This document shows, piece after piece, positions 54,143-64,000 of a stretch of DNA of 64,000 bases. Position 1 is the stretch's first letter, and each line of letters starts with the position of its first letter. The DNA is from Azonexus sp. R2A61. Lineage in GTDB: Bacteria > Pseudomonadota > Gammaproteobacteria > Burkholderiales > Rhodocyclaceae. Both the position numbers and the translations under genes were made by a program. Location: positions 310,001-374,000 of the forward strand of contig NZ_JACBFO010000001.1 in NCBI RefSeq assembly GCF_021401135.1, written 5' to 3'. The notes under the pieces were generated by a model. It did not search any database. It saw only the letters and a list, made by a program, of their open reading frames with translations, and was not told where the DNA came from.

Positions 54143-55215
54143 ACGGCGATCCGGGTCTGGCCGCCTGGCTGCGGCTGACCCTGCCCGCCGGCATCGGCGG
54201 CGAAACCCAACGCAAGCTGCTGACGGCTTTCGGTTTACCGGAAGCCGTTTTTTCTGCCGGCTACAGCGCGGTACGCAGCGTGATCGGCGCCAAGGCCGAC
54301 CTGCTTTTCGATTTTTCCGATCCAGCCGCGGTCGACCGCAACATCGAATGGAGCCGACAGCCCGGCAATCGCATCCTGACGCTGGCCGACGCAGACTACC
54401 CGCCATCGCTGCTGGAAATCGCCGACCCGCCGCCCTTGCTCTACGTTCGCGGCAACCCGGCGCTGTTGCTGCAGCCGGGTCTGGCCATCGTCGGTAGCCG
54501 CAACGCAACCCCCCAGGGCAACCAGACTGCCGAGAGCTTCGCCCGCAAGCTCGCAGCAACAGGGCTGACCGTCGTCAGCGGCCTGGCACTGGGCATTGAT
54601 GCCGCCGCCCATCGCGGCGCGCTGGCCGCCGCCAGAAACACCATTGCCGTGATCGGCACCGGCCCCGATCGCATCTACCCCGCCCGCAACCGGGAACTGG
54701 CACTGCAGATCGCCGAACGCGGCGCCATCGTCTCGGAGTTTCCGATTGGCACGCCTGCCCTTGCCGCCAATTTTCCCAAACGCAACCGCCTGATCGCCGG
54801 CCTGTCGCGCGGCGTCCTGGTCGTGGAGGCCGCGACCGAAAGCGGCTCGCTGATCACCGCCCGCCTGGCGGCCGAGCAGGGGCGCGAGGTATTTGCGATT
54901 CCCGGCTCGATACATTCACCGGTTGCCCGCGGCTGCCATCGCCTGATCAAGCAGGGCGCGAAGCTGGTCGAGACCGCGGCCGACGTGCTCGAGGAACTGA
55001 CGATTTCCATCGCCTCTCCCAGCCCCGCTGCGCCCCGCCCCATCATCGACGAACATCCATTGCTCACCGCCCTCGGCCACGACCCGGCCAATCTGGACGA
55101 ACTGGTCGCCCGCACCGGCCAGGCCGCCGACCAGTTGCTGATCGCCCTGCTCGAACTCGAGTTGTCAGGACAGATCGCACCGTTGCCGGGCAACCGATAT
55201 CAGCGACTCGGCTGA
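54139..55215 (+). CDS. dprA: DNA-processing protein DprA
   Basis: A 358-residue protein that loads RecA on incoming single-stranded DNA in transformation. The Rossmann domain shows LAIVGSRNATPQG, VVSGLALGIDAAAHRGAL and FPKRNRLIAGLS, and a C-terminal winged helix (LDELVARTGQAADQLLIALLEL) is present. It is intact. Other competence genes are not in the window. Confidence 0.95.
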   Translation: MNGDPGLAAWLRLTLPAGIGGETQRKLLTAFGLPEAVFSAGYSAVRSVIGAKADLLFDFSDPAAVDRNIEWSRQPGNRILTLADADYPPSLLEIADPPPLLYVRGNPALLLQPGLAIVGSRNATPQGNQTAESFARKLAATGLTVVSGLALGIDAAAHRGALAAARNTIAVIGTGPDRIYPARNRELALQIAERGAIVSEFPIGTPALAANFPKRNRLIAGLSRGVLVVEAATESGSLITARLAAEQGREVFAIPGSIHSPVARGCHRLIKQGAKLVETAADVLEELTISIASPSPAAPRPIIDEHPLLTALGHDPANLDELVARTGQAADQLLIALLELELSGQIAPLPGNRYQRLG

Positions 55216-55290
55216 ACCCGGACTGCACCCTCTCCCTTGCCAGCGTCCGGACCTCCACATATCATGCCCGGCACCTGACAGGCAGACCCC

Positions 55291-57816
55291 ATGAGCAAAA
55301 AACTGATCATCGCCGAGAAACCCTCCGTCGCCAGCGACATCGCCAAGGCGCTCGGTGGTTTCACCAAGCACGACGAATACTTCGAAAACGACGAATACGT
55401 CGTCTCGTCGGCCGTCGGCCATTTGCTCGAACTGGCCTGTCCGGAAGAATTCGAGGTCAAGCGCGGCAAGTGGTCCTTCGCCCATCTGCCGGTGATCCCG
55501 CCGCATTTCGCACTGAATCCGATCGAGAAGAGCGCGCCGCGACTGCGCGTGCTCAACAAGCTGATCAAGCGCAAGGATGTCACCGGCCTGATCAACGCCT
55601 GTGACGCGGGGCGCGAGGGTGAGCTGATCTTCAATTACATCGCCCAGCACGCCAAGGCCGGCAAACCGGTGCAGCGGCTGTGGCTGCAGTCGATGACGCC
55701 GCAGGCGATCCGCGACGGCTTCGCGCGCCTGCGCCCGGGCAGCGAAATGCAGGGGCTGGCCGATGCCGCCGTCTGTCGCTCCGAATCCGACTGGCTGGTC
55801 GGCATCAACGGCACCCGGGCGATGACTGCCTTCAACTCGAAGACCGGCGGTTTCCACCTGACCACGGTCGGCCGCGTGCAGACGCCGACGCTGGCCATCG
55901 TCGTCGAGCGCGAGCGCAAGATTCGCGACTTCGTGCCGCGCGATTACTGGGAAGTCGAGGCCGAATTCGCCGCCAAGGCTGGTGGCTATACCGGCAAATG
56001 GTTTGATGAAGGCTTCAAAGGCAAGCAGGACGACGAGCACGCCCGCGCCGACCGCCTCTGGGAAGTCGCCCGGGCCGAAGCAATCAAGGCGGCAACCTCG
56101 GGCAAGCCCGGCATCGTCAGCGAGGAAGCCAAGCCGGAAACCCGCCTGTCGCCCCTGCTCTTCGACCTGACCAGCCTGCAGCGCGAGGCCAACAGCCGTT
56201 TCGGCTTCTCGGCCAAGACCACGCTCGGCCTGGCCCAGGCACTCTACGAAAAGCACAAGGTGCTGACCTACCCGCGGACCGACTCGCGCTGCCTGCCCGA
56301 GGACTACCTCGCCACGGTCAAGGACACGATGCGCGTGCTCACCGGCGAAGGTGCCGGCAAGGGTCACGACGAGGTCCTGCTCGCCCGTTATTCGCCGTTC
56401 GCGCATCAGATCCTGGCGCGCAACTGGGTGTTGCCGAACAAGCGCATCTTCAACAACGCCAAGGTGAGCGATCACTTCGCCATCATCCCCACGCCGCAGG
56501 CGCCGAAGAACCTCAACGAAGCCGAACAGAAGCTCTACGACTTCGTCGTCCGCCGCTTCCTGTCGGTCTTCTTCCCGGCCGCCGAGTACCTGGTAACCAC
56601 CCGCATCACCCGGGTCGAAGGCCATCCATTCAAGACCGAAGGCAAGGTTCTGGTCAATCCGGGCTGGTTGGCTGTCCATGGCAAGGAAGGCCAGACCGGC
56701 GACGAAGGCAACCTGGTTGCGGTCGACAAGGACGAAAAGGTTAAAACCGAGGAAGTCACGGTCAAGGCCAGCGCCACCAAGCCGCCGCCGCGCTATTCGG
56801 AAGCCACCCTGCTGTCGGCCATGGAAGGTGCCGGCAAGATGGTCGATGACGAGGAACTGAAGGCGGCGATGGCCGGCCGCGGCCTCGGCACGCCGGCGAC
56901 GCGCGCCCAGATCATCGAAAACCTGATCGGCGAACAGTACATGCTGCGCGAAGGTCGCGAACTGATCCCGACCGCCAAGGCCTTCAACCTGATGACGCTG
57001 TTGAATGGTCTCGGCGTCAAGGAACTGACGCAGCCGGAACTGACCGGCGACTGGGAATGGAAACTCGGCCGCATCGAGAAGGGCGAATTCACGCGTGACG
57101 AATTCATGCGCGAGATCGCCGAGATGACCCGCCACATCGTCGAGCGCGCCAAGACCTACGACAGCGATACGATTCCCGGCGACTTCGGCATCCTCAGCGC
57201 CCCCTGCCCGAAGTGCGGCGGCCTGATCCGCGAAACCTACAAGAAATTCCAGTGCAGCGACTGCGACTATTCACTGTGGAAGATGGTCGCCGGCCGCCAG
57301 TACGAACCGGCCGAAATCGAGACGCTGCTGACCGAGGGCCAGGTCGGCCCGCTGACCGGCTTCCGCAACAAGATGGGCCGCAGTTTCGCTGCGGCAATCA
57401 AGCTGAATGCCGACAAGCAGCCGGAATTCGACTTCGGTCAGGACAAGGCCGACGACGGCGATGCCGAACCAGTCGATTTCTCCAGCCAGACCAGCCTGGG
57501 TAAATGCCCGAAATGCGGCAACTCGGTTTACGACAACGGAAACGCCTACGTTTGCGAAAAATCGGTCGGCCCGGAAAAATCCTGCGACTTCCGTTCCGGC
57601 AAGATCATCCTGCAGCAGCCGGTCGACGCTGCCCAGATGCAGAAAATGCTGGAAACCGGCAAGACCGACCTGCTCAAGGAATTCGTCTCGAACCGGACCA
57701 AGCGCAAGTTTTCGGCCTACCTGGTCGTTCAGGCCGGCAAGGTCGGCTTCGAATTCGAAAAAAAGGCACCGGCTGCCAAGAAGGGCAGCGCCCGGGCAAA
57801 AGCGGCCGAAAGCTGA
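55291..57816 (+). CDS. topB: DNA topoisomerase III (type IA)
   Basis: An 841-residue type IA topoisomerase. The Toprim part has LIIAEKPSVASDIA and DAGREGELIFNYI, and the catalytic Tyr327 lies in TYPRTDSRCLPEDY. Zinc-finger-like C-terminal repeats (CPKCGGLIRETYKKFQC, CPKCGNSVYDNGNAYVC) follow. It relaxes and decatenates single-stranded regions. Its stop abuts the stop of the convergent kinase gene (TGATCA). Confidence 0.94.
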   Translation: MSKKLIIAEKPSVASDIAKALGGFTKHDEYFENDEYVVSSAVGHLLELACPEEFEVKRGKWSFAHLPVIPPHFALNPIEKSAPRLRVLNKLIKRKDVTGLINACDAGREGELIFNYIAQHAKAGKPVQRLWLQSMTPQAIRDGFARLRPGSEMQGLADAAVCRSESDWLVGINGTRAMTAFNSKTGGFHLTTVGRVQTPTLAIVVERERKIRDFVPRDYWEVEAEFAAKAGGYTGKWFDEGFKGKQDDEHARADRLWEVARAEAIKAATSGKPGIVSEEAKPETRLSPLLFDLTSLQREANSRFGFSAKTTLGLAQALYEKHKVLTYPRTDSRCLPEDYLATVKDTMRVLTGEGAGKGHDEVLLARYSPFAHQILARNWVLPNKRIFNNAKVSDHFAIIPTPQAPKNLNEAEQKLYDFVVRRFLSVFFPAAEYLVTTRITRVEGHPFKTEGKVLVNPGWLAVHGKEGQTGDEGNLVAVDKDEKVKTEEVTVKASATKPPPRYSEATLLSAMEGAGKMVDDEELKAAMAGRGLGTPATRAQIIENLIGEQYMLREGRELIPTAKAFNLMTLLNGLGVKELTQPELTGDWEWKLGRIEKGEFTRDEFMREIAEMTRHIVERAKTYDSDTIPGDFGILSAPCPKCGGLIRETYKKFQCSDCDYSLWKMVAGRQYEPAEIETLLTEGQVGPLTGFRNKMGRSFAAAIKLNADKQPEFDFGQDKADDGDAEPVDFSSQTSLGKCPKCGNSVYDNGNAYVCEKSVGPEKSCDFRSGKIILQQPVDAAQMQKMLETGKTDLLKEFVSNRTKRKFSAYLVVQAGKVGFEFEKKAPAAKKGSARAKAAES

Positions 57817-60282
57817 TCATCCCCCGTGCGGCCCCAGCCAGCGGGCCAAGGTGGCGAACAAGGCTTCCGGATCGACCGGCTTGGCGACGAAATCGACCAT
57901 GCCGACTGCCAGGCAACGGGCTCTGTCCTCAGCAAAGGCGTTCGCCGTAAACGCGATGATCGGCGTCGAAAAACCCGCCAGGCTGCGCAAACGTTCCGCC
58001 GCCTCGACCCCGGTCATGCGCGGCATCTGCAAATCCATCAGGATCAAGGCGTAGGGTCGTTCCGCGTTTTCGACGCAAGCCACCGCCTCGACGCCATCGA
58101 TCGCCTGCTCGACCTGTAGCCCAGCCCCCACCAATAGTTCGCAGGCCACTTCCCGATTGATCGGTTCATCTTCGACAAGCAGTATCCGGGCACCGGCAAA
58201 AGCCGCCAGCGGGGCCACCAGGTGATCCACTGGCCGCACAGTATCCTCAGCGCCTTGCACCGTGCAGCAACGCAAGCCGACGGTAAACCAGAAGTGACTG
58301 CCTTCGCCCAGCTTGCTTTCGACACCGGCATCGCCGCCCATCATCCGGGCAAGACGCCGGGTGATCGCCAAGCCCAGACCGGTTCCGCCAAAACGTCGCG
58401 CAGTGGACACCTCGGCCTGTTGAAACGGCATGAACAATTGATCGAGCGTCTCCTGCGCCATGCCGATGCCGGTATCGCGCACCGAAAACCGCAGCAGCGC
58501 GAAGTCTTCCCGATGCTCGATGCACTCGATCGCTATATCGACGCGCCCCCGCTCAGTAAACTTGATCGCATTGCCGGCAAGATTCAGCAGGCATTGCGCC
58601 AGGCGCCCCGGATCGCCCAGCAGGCCTGCCGGCAGGCTGCCCATCCGCCCCGCCAGCTGCACTCCCTTCGCATTTGCCGCATCGCCGAGCATGCTCAGGA
58701 TGTTTTCCAGCAAAGCTGCGGGGTCGACCGCAACAGACTCCAGCTGCAAACGACCCGCCTCGATCTTCGAAAAATCGAGCAAATCGTTGATCAGTGCGAG
58801 CAGATGGTCGGCCGCCCCGGAAATCTTGTCCAGCTTGTCGATCAGCGCCGGCGCCTCGAGCTTGCGGCGCAAGACGTGCGACATGCCGATGATGGCATTC
58901 ATCGGTGTCCGGATTTCATGGCTCATGTTCGCCAGGAAAGCGCTTTTTGCCCGATTGGCCGTTTCCGCCGCATCGCGGGCTTCCGCCAGCTGGCGGGTAC
59001 GTTCGGCCACCTGCGTTTCAAGATCGTCCCGATAGCGGCGCAGCTCCTGCTCGATCTCCCGCCGCCGAGTGATATCGCGCGCCACGCCAAGCACGCCGAT
59101 CAGCTGACCATCGGCCGCATACATCGGCGTTTTGACCGTTTCGAAAAGCCGATGCTCGCCGGTTTCGGCGAAATCCAGCCACTCCTCGTTGATCACCGGC
59201 CCGCCTGCCTCGACGGCACGAAGGTCGTGATCACGGAAAATCCCGGCCTGTGCCGCAGACACGAAGTCGGCATCGCGCCGCCCAACGATTTCCGCCTCGC
59301 CGGCGCCGTACAATTGCTCGAAACGGGCATTACAGGCGAGATATACGCCATCCACATCCTTCAGCCAGACCAGATCGGGGATCGCGCCAACCAGCGTGGC
59401 CAGCTGCGCACGCCGCATTTCGAGCTCGGCCGTACGTTGCCTGACCTGCCGTCGCAACTGGAAAACCCACAGCGCGAGCACACCGCCACCGCCGAGCAAT
59501 CCGAGCACGACCAGGCCGACGTACCGCAGATAGGGCTCCAGACTGACCGGCCGCCCCATCCATTTATCGTGCAACTCCGCCCTTTCGGCCGGCGTGATCC
59601 TGGCCATCCCCGCCTCGACGTAAGCGAGCAGCTCACCCTCACCCTTGCGCACGGCACGATGGAATTCGCCCTCGTAAGCCCGGAATGCGACACGAAACGA
59701 TTGCTGTACGCCGAGCCGGTAAAGGTAGAAAGCGGCCGGCTCCTCATCGAGGCAGAAGACCTTGATTTCCTCGTTCTGCGCAGCACGGATCATCGACGAA
59801 TAGTCGCGATAGGTCTGCAGCGCGGTAATCCGGCGTCCGTTCAGGTATTCCACGCAGGCATCACCGGCCTGAACCCCGACCAGCAAGCCTTTCAGCGTCT
59901 CCGGGCCGCTCAGCCCGCTGATCGAGGCATGGCTGTAGATCGACACATGCTGTCGGGCATAGGGACGGGAGAATTCATACAAGGCCTCGCGCGCCGGCGT
60001 ACGGAACAGCATGTCGATGACGTCCGCCCGCCCATCCCGGATACGCTGCTGCGCATCCGACCAGGCAGTTGCGGTCAACTCGACCCGGGTGCCGGTTTTC
60101 TGCTCCCAGAGTTTCCAGAGATCGACCAGATAGCCTTCGACTCGCCCTTCGACATCGCGGAACAGATACGGGGGATAGTTGTCGTCGCTGACGACCCGCA
60201 GCACGTCGGGTGCGCCGGCCGCGGGGGCGGAAATCGCCATCCAGAACGCCGGCAGCACGAGAAGGCAGGCCAGGCGTTTCAC
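57817..60282 (-). CDS. Hybrid sensor histidine kinase with periplasmic SBP_bac_3 domain
   Basis: An 821-residue protein. Signal peptide 1-24; extracytoplasmic solute-binding-like domain about 28-245 ([14 protein letters not shown]); TM about 252-275; PAS about 295-405; HisKA with H455 (NMSHEIRTP); HATPase about 550-670; receiver about 697-815 with D750 (LILMDLQMP). This is an EvgS/BvgS-like layout without the final Hpt domain. Translation starts at GTG 60282, inside a parS-like palindrome, with GAGG 6 bases upstream. The ligand is unknown and no partner regulator is adjacent. Confidence 0.9.
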   Translation of the reverse strand: MKRLACLLVLPAFWMAISAPAAGAPDVLRVVSDDNYPPYLFRDVEGRVEGYLVDLWKLWEQKTGTRVELTATAWSDAQQRIRDGRADVIDMLFRTPAREALYEFSRPYARQHVSIYSHASISGLSGPETLKGLLVGVQAGDACVEYLNGRRITALQTYRDYSSMIRAAQNEEIKVFCLDEEPAAFYLYRLGVQQSFRVAFRAYEGEFHRAVRKGEGELLAYVEAGMARITPAERAELHDKWMGRPVSLEPYLRYVGLVVLGLLGGGGVLALWVFQLRRQVRQRTAELEMRRAQLATLVGAIPDLVWLKDVDGVYLACNARFEQLYGAGEAEIVGRRDADFVSAAQAGIFRDHDLRAVEAGGPVINEEWLDFAETGEHRLFETVKTPMYAADGQLIGVLGVARDITRRREIEQELRRYRDDLETQVAERTRQLAEARDAAETANRAKSAFLANMSHEIRTPMNAIIGMSHVLRRKLEAPALIDKLDKISGAADHLLALINDLLDFSKIEAGRLQLESVAVDPAALLENILSMLGDAANAKGVQLAGRMGSLPAGLLGDPGRLAQCLLNLAGNAIKFTERGRVDIAIECIEHREDFALLRFSVRDTGIGMAQETLDQLFMPFQQAEVSTARRFGGTGLGLAITRRLARMMGGDAGVESKLGEGSHFWFTVGLRCCTVQGAEDTVRPVDHLVAPLAAFAGARILLVEDEPINREVACELLVGAGLQVEQAIDGVEAVACVENAERPYALILMDLQMPRMTGVEAAERLRSLAGFSTPIIAFTANAFAEDRARCLAVGMVDFVAKPVDPEALFATLARWLGPHGG

Positions 60283-60289
60283 GTGAAAC
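60276..60289. promoter_or_regulatory. parS site, perfect palindrome, at the hybrid kinase start codon
   Basis: GTTTCACGTGAAAC, an exact match to the core of the widely conserved parS consensus. It overlaps the GTG start of the hybrid kinase gene, between it and oxyR. Confidence 0.78.
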
Positions 60290-60290
60290 C

Positions 60291-61205
60291 TCAGCGTCGC
60301 GGCGAGGCGCCGGGCAACTGGCAGGACAGGATCGCCGCCCGAACGGCATCGATCGCCTGCGGTCGCGGATACGTCACCCGCCAGACCAGACCGACCGTTC
60401 GCGCCGGCGGTGTCCCGGCAAACGGCAACACGCGCACCATCGGCTCCTTTTCGATCAACGGGTCGGCTGCCGAACTCGGCATCACCGCGACGCCGGCACC
60501 GCTCGCCACCATGTAGCGGATGGTTTCGAGCGAACTGCCTTCCAGCGCGTGATCCAGCGCATCGGGCGCAGTCAGACGCGGGCAGGATTCGAGCACCTGA
60601 TCGCGGAAACAGTTGCCCTGGCCGAGCAATAACAGGTTCTGGCCGTCCAGTTCGTCGGCATCGATGGCCTCGCGCCCGACCCACGCATGGGCGGCCGGTA
60701 CGACGACACGGAACGGCTCTTCGTACACCGCCTGCGCCACCAGCCCGGGCTCGGCAAACGGCAAGGCGATGACGATCACGTCCAGCTCACCGGCCTTGAG
60801 TGCCGGAATCAGGTTGGCCGTGAAATCTTCCTTCAGGAACAGCGGCATCCGCGGTGCCTGCCTGGACAGCGCCGGAATCAGCTGCGGCAGCAGATAGGGC
60901 GCGATGGTGTAGATGATGCCGACGCGCAACTGGCCGCTCATCGGGTCGCCCGTCGCCTCGGCGATTTCCTCCAGCTTGACGGCTTCTTCCAGAACCCGTC
61001 GCGCCTGGTCGACGATGCGTTCGCCAAGGGCGGTGATCCGCACGTCGTTTGCCGTCCGTTCGAACAGCGCCGCCCCGATCTGTCCCTCGACCTTCTTCAG
61101 CGCAACGGACAAGGTCGGCTGGCTGACATGACAGGCTTCGGCCGCCCGGCCAAAGTGGCGTTCGCGGGCCAGCGCCACGATGTAGCGCATTTCGGTCAGG
61201 GTCAT
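60291..61205 (-). CDS. oxyR: Hydrogen peroxide sensor regulator OxyR
   Basis: A 304-residue LysR-type regulator. The winged helix is at 1-60 ([24 protein letters not shown]). The redox cysteines are C199 and C208 in [12 protein letters not shown], at exactly the E. coli OxyR positions, so disulfide sensing is expected. The start at 61205 overlaps the rsuA stop by 4 bp (ATGA), suggesting a shared transcript with rsuA. Confidence 0.94.
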   Translation of the reverse strand: MTLTEMRYIVALARERHFGRAAEACHVSQPTLSVALKKVEGQIGAALFERTANDVRITALGERIVDQARRVLEEAVKLEEIAEATGDPMSGQLRVGIIYTIAPYLLPQLIPALSRQAPRMPLFLKEDFTANLIPALKAGELDVIVIALPFAEPGLVAQAVYEEPFRVVVPAAHAWVGREAIDADELDGQNLLLLGQGNCFRDQVLESCPRLTAPDALDHALEGSSLETIRYMVASGAGVAVMPSSAADPLIEKEPMVRVLPFAGTPPARTVGLVWRVTYPRPQAIDAVRAAILSCQLPGASPRR

Positions 61206-61909
61206 CGGGAAACTCCCAGGGTTTCGCGCTCGGCTGCGGTCAACCAGCGCCAATCGCCGATTTTCAGATCGGCCGGCAGCGCCAGTCCGCCAACCATCTC
61301 GCGATGCAGCGCCTCGACGCGATTGCCGACCGCCGCGACCATGCGCTTGACCTGATGGTACTTGCCCTCGGTCACGGTCAGCCGCAACAGCCGCTCGCCG
61401 ATCGCCTCGGCCGCCGCCGCCGCAATCGGTTCGGGTTCGTCGTGCAGCAGAACGCCGGCCAGCAATTGTTCGATCTGAGCGGCGTCGACCGCATGCTTGG
61501 TCGTCGCCCGATACACCTTCGGCACCTTGCGCTTGCCGGATGACAGCTGATGATTGAGCTGGCCGTCATCGGTGATCAGCAACAGACCGGTGGTGTCCTC
61601 GTCGAGCCGGCCGATCGGCTGCACGCCCCGCTCGCGCAAGGCGGGCGGCAGCAATTCAAGCACCGACGGATGATGCTGCGGCTTGCGCGAGCATTCGTAG
61701 CCGGCCGGCTTGTGCAGCACCAGCGTGGCAAATTCGAGAAATGGCCAGTCGACGCCGTCGACCGCAAAAATCAGCCCATCGGTCGCCAGATCGACAAAAG
61801 GATCGTCCACCACCGCGCCGGCCACGGCCACCCGGCCAGCCCGGATCATCGCCCGGCAGCCCTTGCGTGTGCCGAAGCCGTGCATTTGCAGGATACGTTC
61901 GAGTTGCAT
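61202..61909 (-). CDS. rsuA: 16S rRNA pseudouridine-516 synthase RsuA-like
   Basis: A 235-residue enzyme with an N-terminal S4-like domain (LERILQMHGFGTRKGCR) and the catalytic Asp103 in GRLDEDTTGLLL. TVTEGKYHQVKRM closes the RsuA/RluB-type core. The target U516 is inferred from similarity. It precedes oxyR with a 4-bp overlap. Confidence 0.9.
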   Translation of the reverse strand: MQLERILQMHGFGTRKGCRAMIRAGRVAVAGAVVDDPFVDLATDGLIFAVDGVDWPFLEFATLVLHKPAGYECSRKPQHHPSVLELLPPALRERGVQPIGRLDEDTTGLLLITDDGQLNHQLSSGKRKVPKVYRATTKHAVDAAQIEQLLAGVLLHDEPEPIAAAAAEAIGERLLRLTVTEGKYHQVKRMVAAVGNRVEALHREMVGGLALPADLKIGDWRWLTAAERETLGVSR

Positions 61910-61931
61910 GCACGGATGCTACCATCGGGCC

Positions 61932-62402
61932 ATGAACTTCGAGCACCTGATCGCCATCAACGACCCCGGCAACCCGTTGGTCGCCTCGCTGAGCCGCGCG
62001 CAACTGTGGGAAGGCCTGCTGTTTCGCGTCGACAACCCCCTGCCTTTCCTGCCCGGTCTGGAAGCCTGCCGGATCATCGAACGCAGCCCGCAGCAAATAC
62101 GCCGCGAACTCGATTTTGGCGCCGCCCGCATCGTCGACCGCGTCACCCTGCTCGACCAGCAATGGGTACGCTTCGAGATCGAGGCCAACGAACAGCACGC
62201 CGGCGGAACCCTGACCATCTCCATCGAAGAGCCGGAGCCGGAACGGCTGTTCCTGCGTTTCACCTACGTCACCACCTTTGGCGAAGCCAGCGGATCGGAA
62301 GATCGGGCCTATATCGAATACGTCAAATCCGCCTACCAGCAATCGGACATCGATTGCGTCCGCGTCATCCGCACACTGGCCGCCGGAGGCAGCATCCAGT
62401 AA
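61932..62402 (+). CDS. DUF1857 SRPBCC-fold protein
   Basis: A 156-residue protein beginning MNFEHLIAINDPGNP, with WEGLLFRVDNPLPFLPG and a C-terminal long helix, matching the DUF1857 SRPBCC (START-like) family that binds hydrophobic ligands. No specific role is known. It is divergent from rsuA, 22 bp apart. Confidence 0.85.
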   Translation: MNFEHLIAINDPGNPLVASLSRAQLWEGLLFRVDNPLPFLPGLEACRIIERSPQQIRRELDFGAARIVDRVTLLDQQWVRFEIEANEQHAGGTLTISIEEPEPERLFLRFTYVTTFGEASGSEDRAYIEYVKSAYQQSDIDCVRVIRTLAAGGSIQ

Positions 62403-62423
62403 ATCCGCGAACGGGAGGAAACC

Positions 62424-64000
62424 GTGCCGTCGCAACCGCCGCTTCCCTTCGCTGTCAGCCAGCCGCACGCCCGCGAAGCCGGCGCCGTGCTCGACCAGCT
62501 GAACAGCTCGCCCGCCGGCCTGGACAGCGCGCAGGCCGAACAACGGCTGCGCCAGGCCGGTCCCAACAGCCTGCCGGCACCGCCACGCGACAGCCCGCTG
62601 AAACGTTTCCTGCTGCAGTTTCACGACACGCTGATCCACGTCCTGCTCGCCTCGGCGGCGATCACCGCGCTACTCGGCCACTGGGTGGACACGGCGGTCA
62701 TCGCCGGCGTGGTCACGATCAACGCAATCATCGGTTTCCTGCAGGAAGGCAAGGCCGAAGCGGCACTGGAAGGCATCCGCCGGATGCTGTCGGTGCAGGC
62801 CCAGACCCTGCGCGACGGGGAATGGCGCAACATTGACGCAGGCACGCTGGTACCTGGCGACATCGTCCGCCTGCGTGCCGGTGACCGGGTACCGGCCGAC
62901 CTGCGGCTGATCGAAACCACCGGCCTGCGGATCGAGGAATCCGCCCTGACCGGCGAATCGGTACCGGCCGACAAACAGCCGGCACCGGTTGCCGCCGACG
63001 CGCCGCTCGGCGACCGCAGCCCGCTCGCCTTTTCCGGCACCCTGGTCGCCGCCGGGCGGGCGATCGGCGTTGTCGTCGGTACCGGCACGGATACCGAAAT
63101 CGGCCGCATCAACCGCTTGATCGCCAACGTCGAAACCCTGCAAACGCCGCTCACACGGCAGATGGCCCGCTTCGGCAAGGGCCTGTCGATGATCATCGTC
63201 GGCCTGGCATTGCTGATGCTGGGCATCGGCCTGGGCCTGCATGCCTTTCCGCTCGATGAACTCTTCCTGGCCGCGATCGGCTTTGCCGTCGCCGCGATTC
63301 CCGAAGGCCTGCCGGCCATCCTGACCATCACGCTGGCGCTCGGCGTGCAACGCATGGCCCGGCGCAACGCGATCACCCGCCGGCTGAGCGCGGTCGAAGC
63401 ACTGGGCTCGGTCACCGTGATCTGCTCCGACAAGACCGGCACCCTGACCCGCAACGAAATGACCGCCCGCGAAATCGTCACGCGCGGCGGCCGCTACGCG
63501 GTCAGCGGCACCGGCTACCGGCCGGCCGGCGACATCACTCTCGACGGCGAACTGGTCGAGCTGGCCGAGCACGCCCACCTGAACGCGCTGATCGAAGTGG
63601 TTGCCATCGCCAACGACACCGAACTCGGCCAGGACGAAGACGGCGAATGGCGCATCGCCGGCGAACCGACCGAAGGCGCGCTGCGCGCCCTGGCCGGCAA
63701 AGCCGGTTTTTCCGGCGACGATCATGTCAGGCATGCGGCGATTCCCTTCGCCTCCGAGCACAAGTTCATGGCCACGCTGAACAGCACGCCGACCGGCCTG
63801 CGCCGCATCCTGCTCAAGGGCGCGCCGGACCGCCTGCTCGACCGCTGCCGGCGTGAACTGGACAGCGACGGGTTGCCGGAAATGCTGGACCGCAACTTCT
63901 GGGAAAGCGAAATCGAGCGCCTCGCCGGCCAGGGTCTGCGCGTACTCGCCGCCGCCGCACGCAGCGCCCCGGACGGGCAATCCACGCTGGCCATCGACGA
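62424..64000 (+). CDS. Cation-transporting P-type ATPase (type II, Ca2+/PMR1-like), 5' part
   Basis: About 525 codons are visible and the frame is open at the window end. It starts at GTG 62424 with GGAGG just upstream. Present are an N-terminal cation ATPase domain, the actuator motif ALTGESVP, the phosphorylated Asp336 in CSDKTGTLT, and the membrane PEGLP motif in [13 protein letters not shown], typical of type II pumps. The transported ion cannot be fixed without the C-terminal membrane helices. Confidence 0.92.
   Translation, partial: MPSQPPLPFAVSQPHAREAGAVLDQLNSSPAGLDSAQAEQRLRQAGPNSLPAPPRDSPLKRFLLQFHDTLIHVLLASAAITALLGHWVDTAVIAGVVTINAIIGFLQEGKAEAALEGIRRMLSVQAQTLRDGEWRNIDAGTLVPGDIVRLRAGDRVPADLRLIETTGLRIEESALTGESVPADKQPAPVAADAPLGDRSPLAFSGTLVAAGRAIGVVVGTGTDTEIGRINRLIANVETLQTPLTRQMARFGKGLSMIIVGLALLMLGIGLGLHAFPLDELFLAAIGFAVAAIPEGLPAILTITLALGVQRMARRNAITRRLSAVEALGSVTVICSDKTGTLTRNEMTAREIVTRGGRYAVSGTGYRPAGDITLDGELVELAEHAHLNALIEVVAIANDTELGQDEDGEWRIAGEPTEGALRALAGKAGFSGDDHVRHAAIPFASEHKFMATLNSTPTGLRRILLKGAPDRLLDRCRRELDSDGLPEMLDRNFWESEIERLAGQGLRVLAAAARSAPDGQSTLAID

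Overview
The window is one contiguous stretch of GC-rich (about two-thirds GC by eye) proteobacterial chromosome. Gene families and order point to a betaproteobacterium, most likely Rhodocyclales (Dechloromonas/Azonexus/Azospira-like). The pointers are the rsmB-DUF4390-ntrY-ntrX-trkA-trkH block next to def/fmt and a divergent LysM-dprA pair, DUF1840 and DUF3079 proteins, an SAH riboswitch in front of metH, and a membrane-bound formate dehydrogenase. This assignment rests on recall of family distributions, not on a search. Four parS-like ParB sites and a DnaA-box cluster suggest the segment lies in the origin-proximal part of the chromosome.

Layout. 1-228: start of a DEAD-box helicase gene. 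245-7208 (minus strand): a formate dehydrogenase operon in the order fdnG (Cys form), fdxH, gamma cytochrome b, fdhD, fdhE and a DsrE-like protein, closed by a strong terminator. Its start carries a textbook sigma-54 promoter with two upstream palindromes. The divergent genes 7489-10889 encode an NtrC-type activator and a Cache-type histidine kinase that probably control it. 10901-18910 (minus): a type I restriction-modification locus, hsdR-hsdS-[AlbA_2 ATPase]-hsdM. 19004-22810: SAH riboswitch, overlapping terminator-like hairpin, and metH. 22830-24531: a VF530-type protein and rsgA. 24532-28236: an accessory, more AT-rich stretch with a zinc-ribbon protein, kptA, an ORF6N protein and a winged-helix HipA kinase (YjjJ type). 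28278-38604: small enzymes, transport and regulation (DUF3079, pirin, DoxX, LysR, HAD, murB, amidase, cupin, DUF1840, ROK kinase, MFS, EF-hand protein). 38665-41957: priA and hemE, separated by an AT-rich intergenic region with DnaA boxes. 42106-50242: trkH, trkA, ntrX, ntrY, DUF4390, rsmB. 50278-51548: an inserted nuclease-speD pair. 51549-57816: fmt, def, LysM protein, dprA, topB. 57817-64000: hybrid histidine kinase, oxyR, rsuA, DUF1857 protein and the start of a P-type ATPase.

The most coherent functional story is at the left end. A two-component sigma-54 circuit sits back to back with a formate-oxidising respiratory complex and all its maturation factors, and the twin palindromes in the shared intergenic region are the natural binding sites of the activator. 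Other notable points are an NtrX whose AAA+ domain has lost its ATPase motifs, a Schlafen/AlbA_2 ATPase inside a type I R-M operon, and the four parS-like sites spaced 9-15 kb apart. No tRNA, rRNA, CRISPR array or insertion sequence was recognised.
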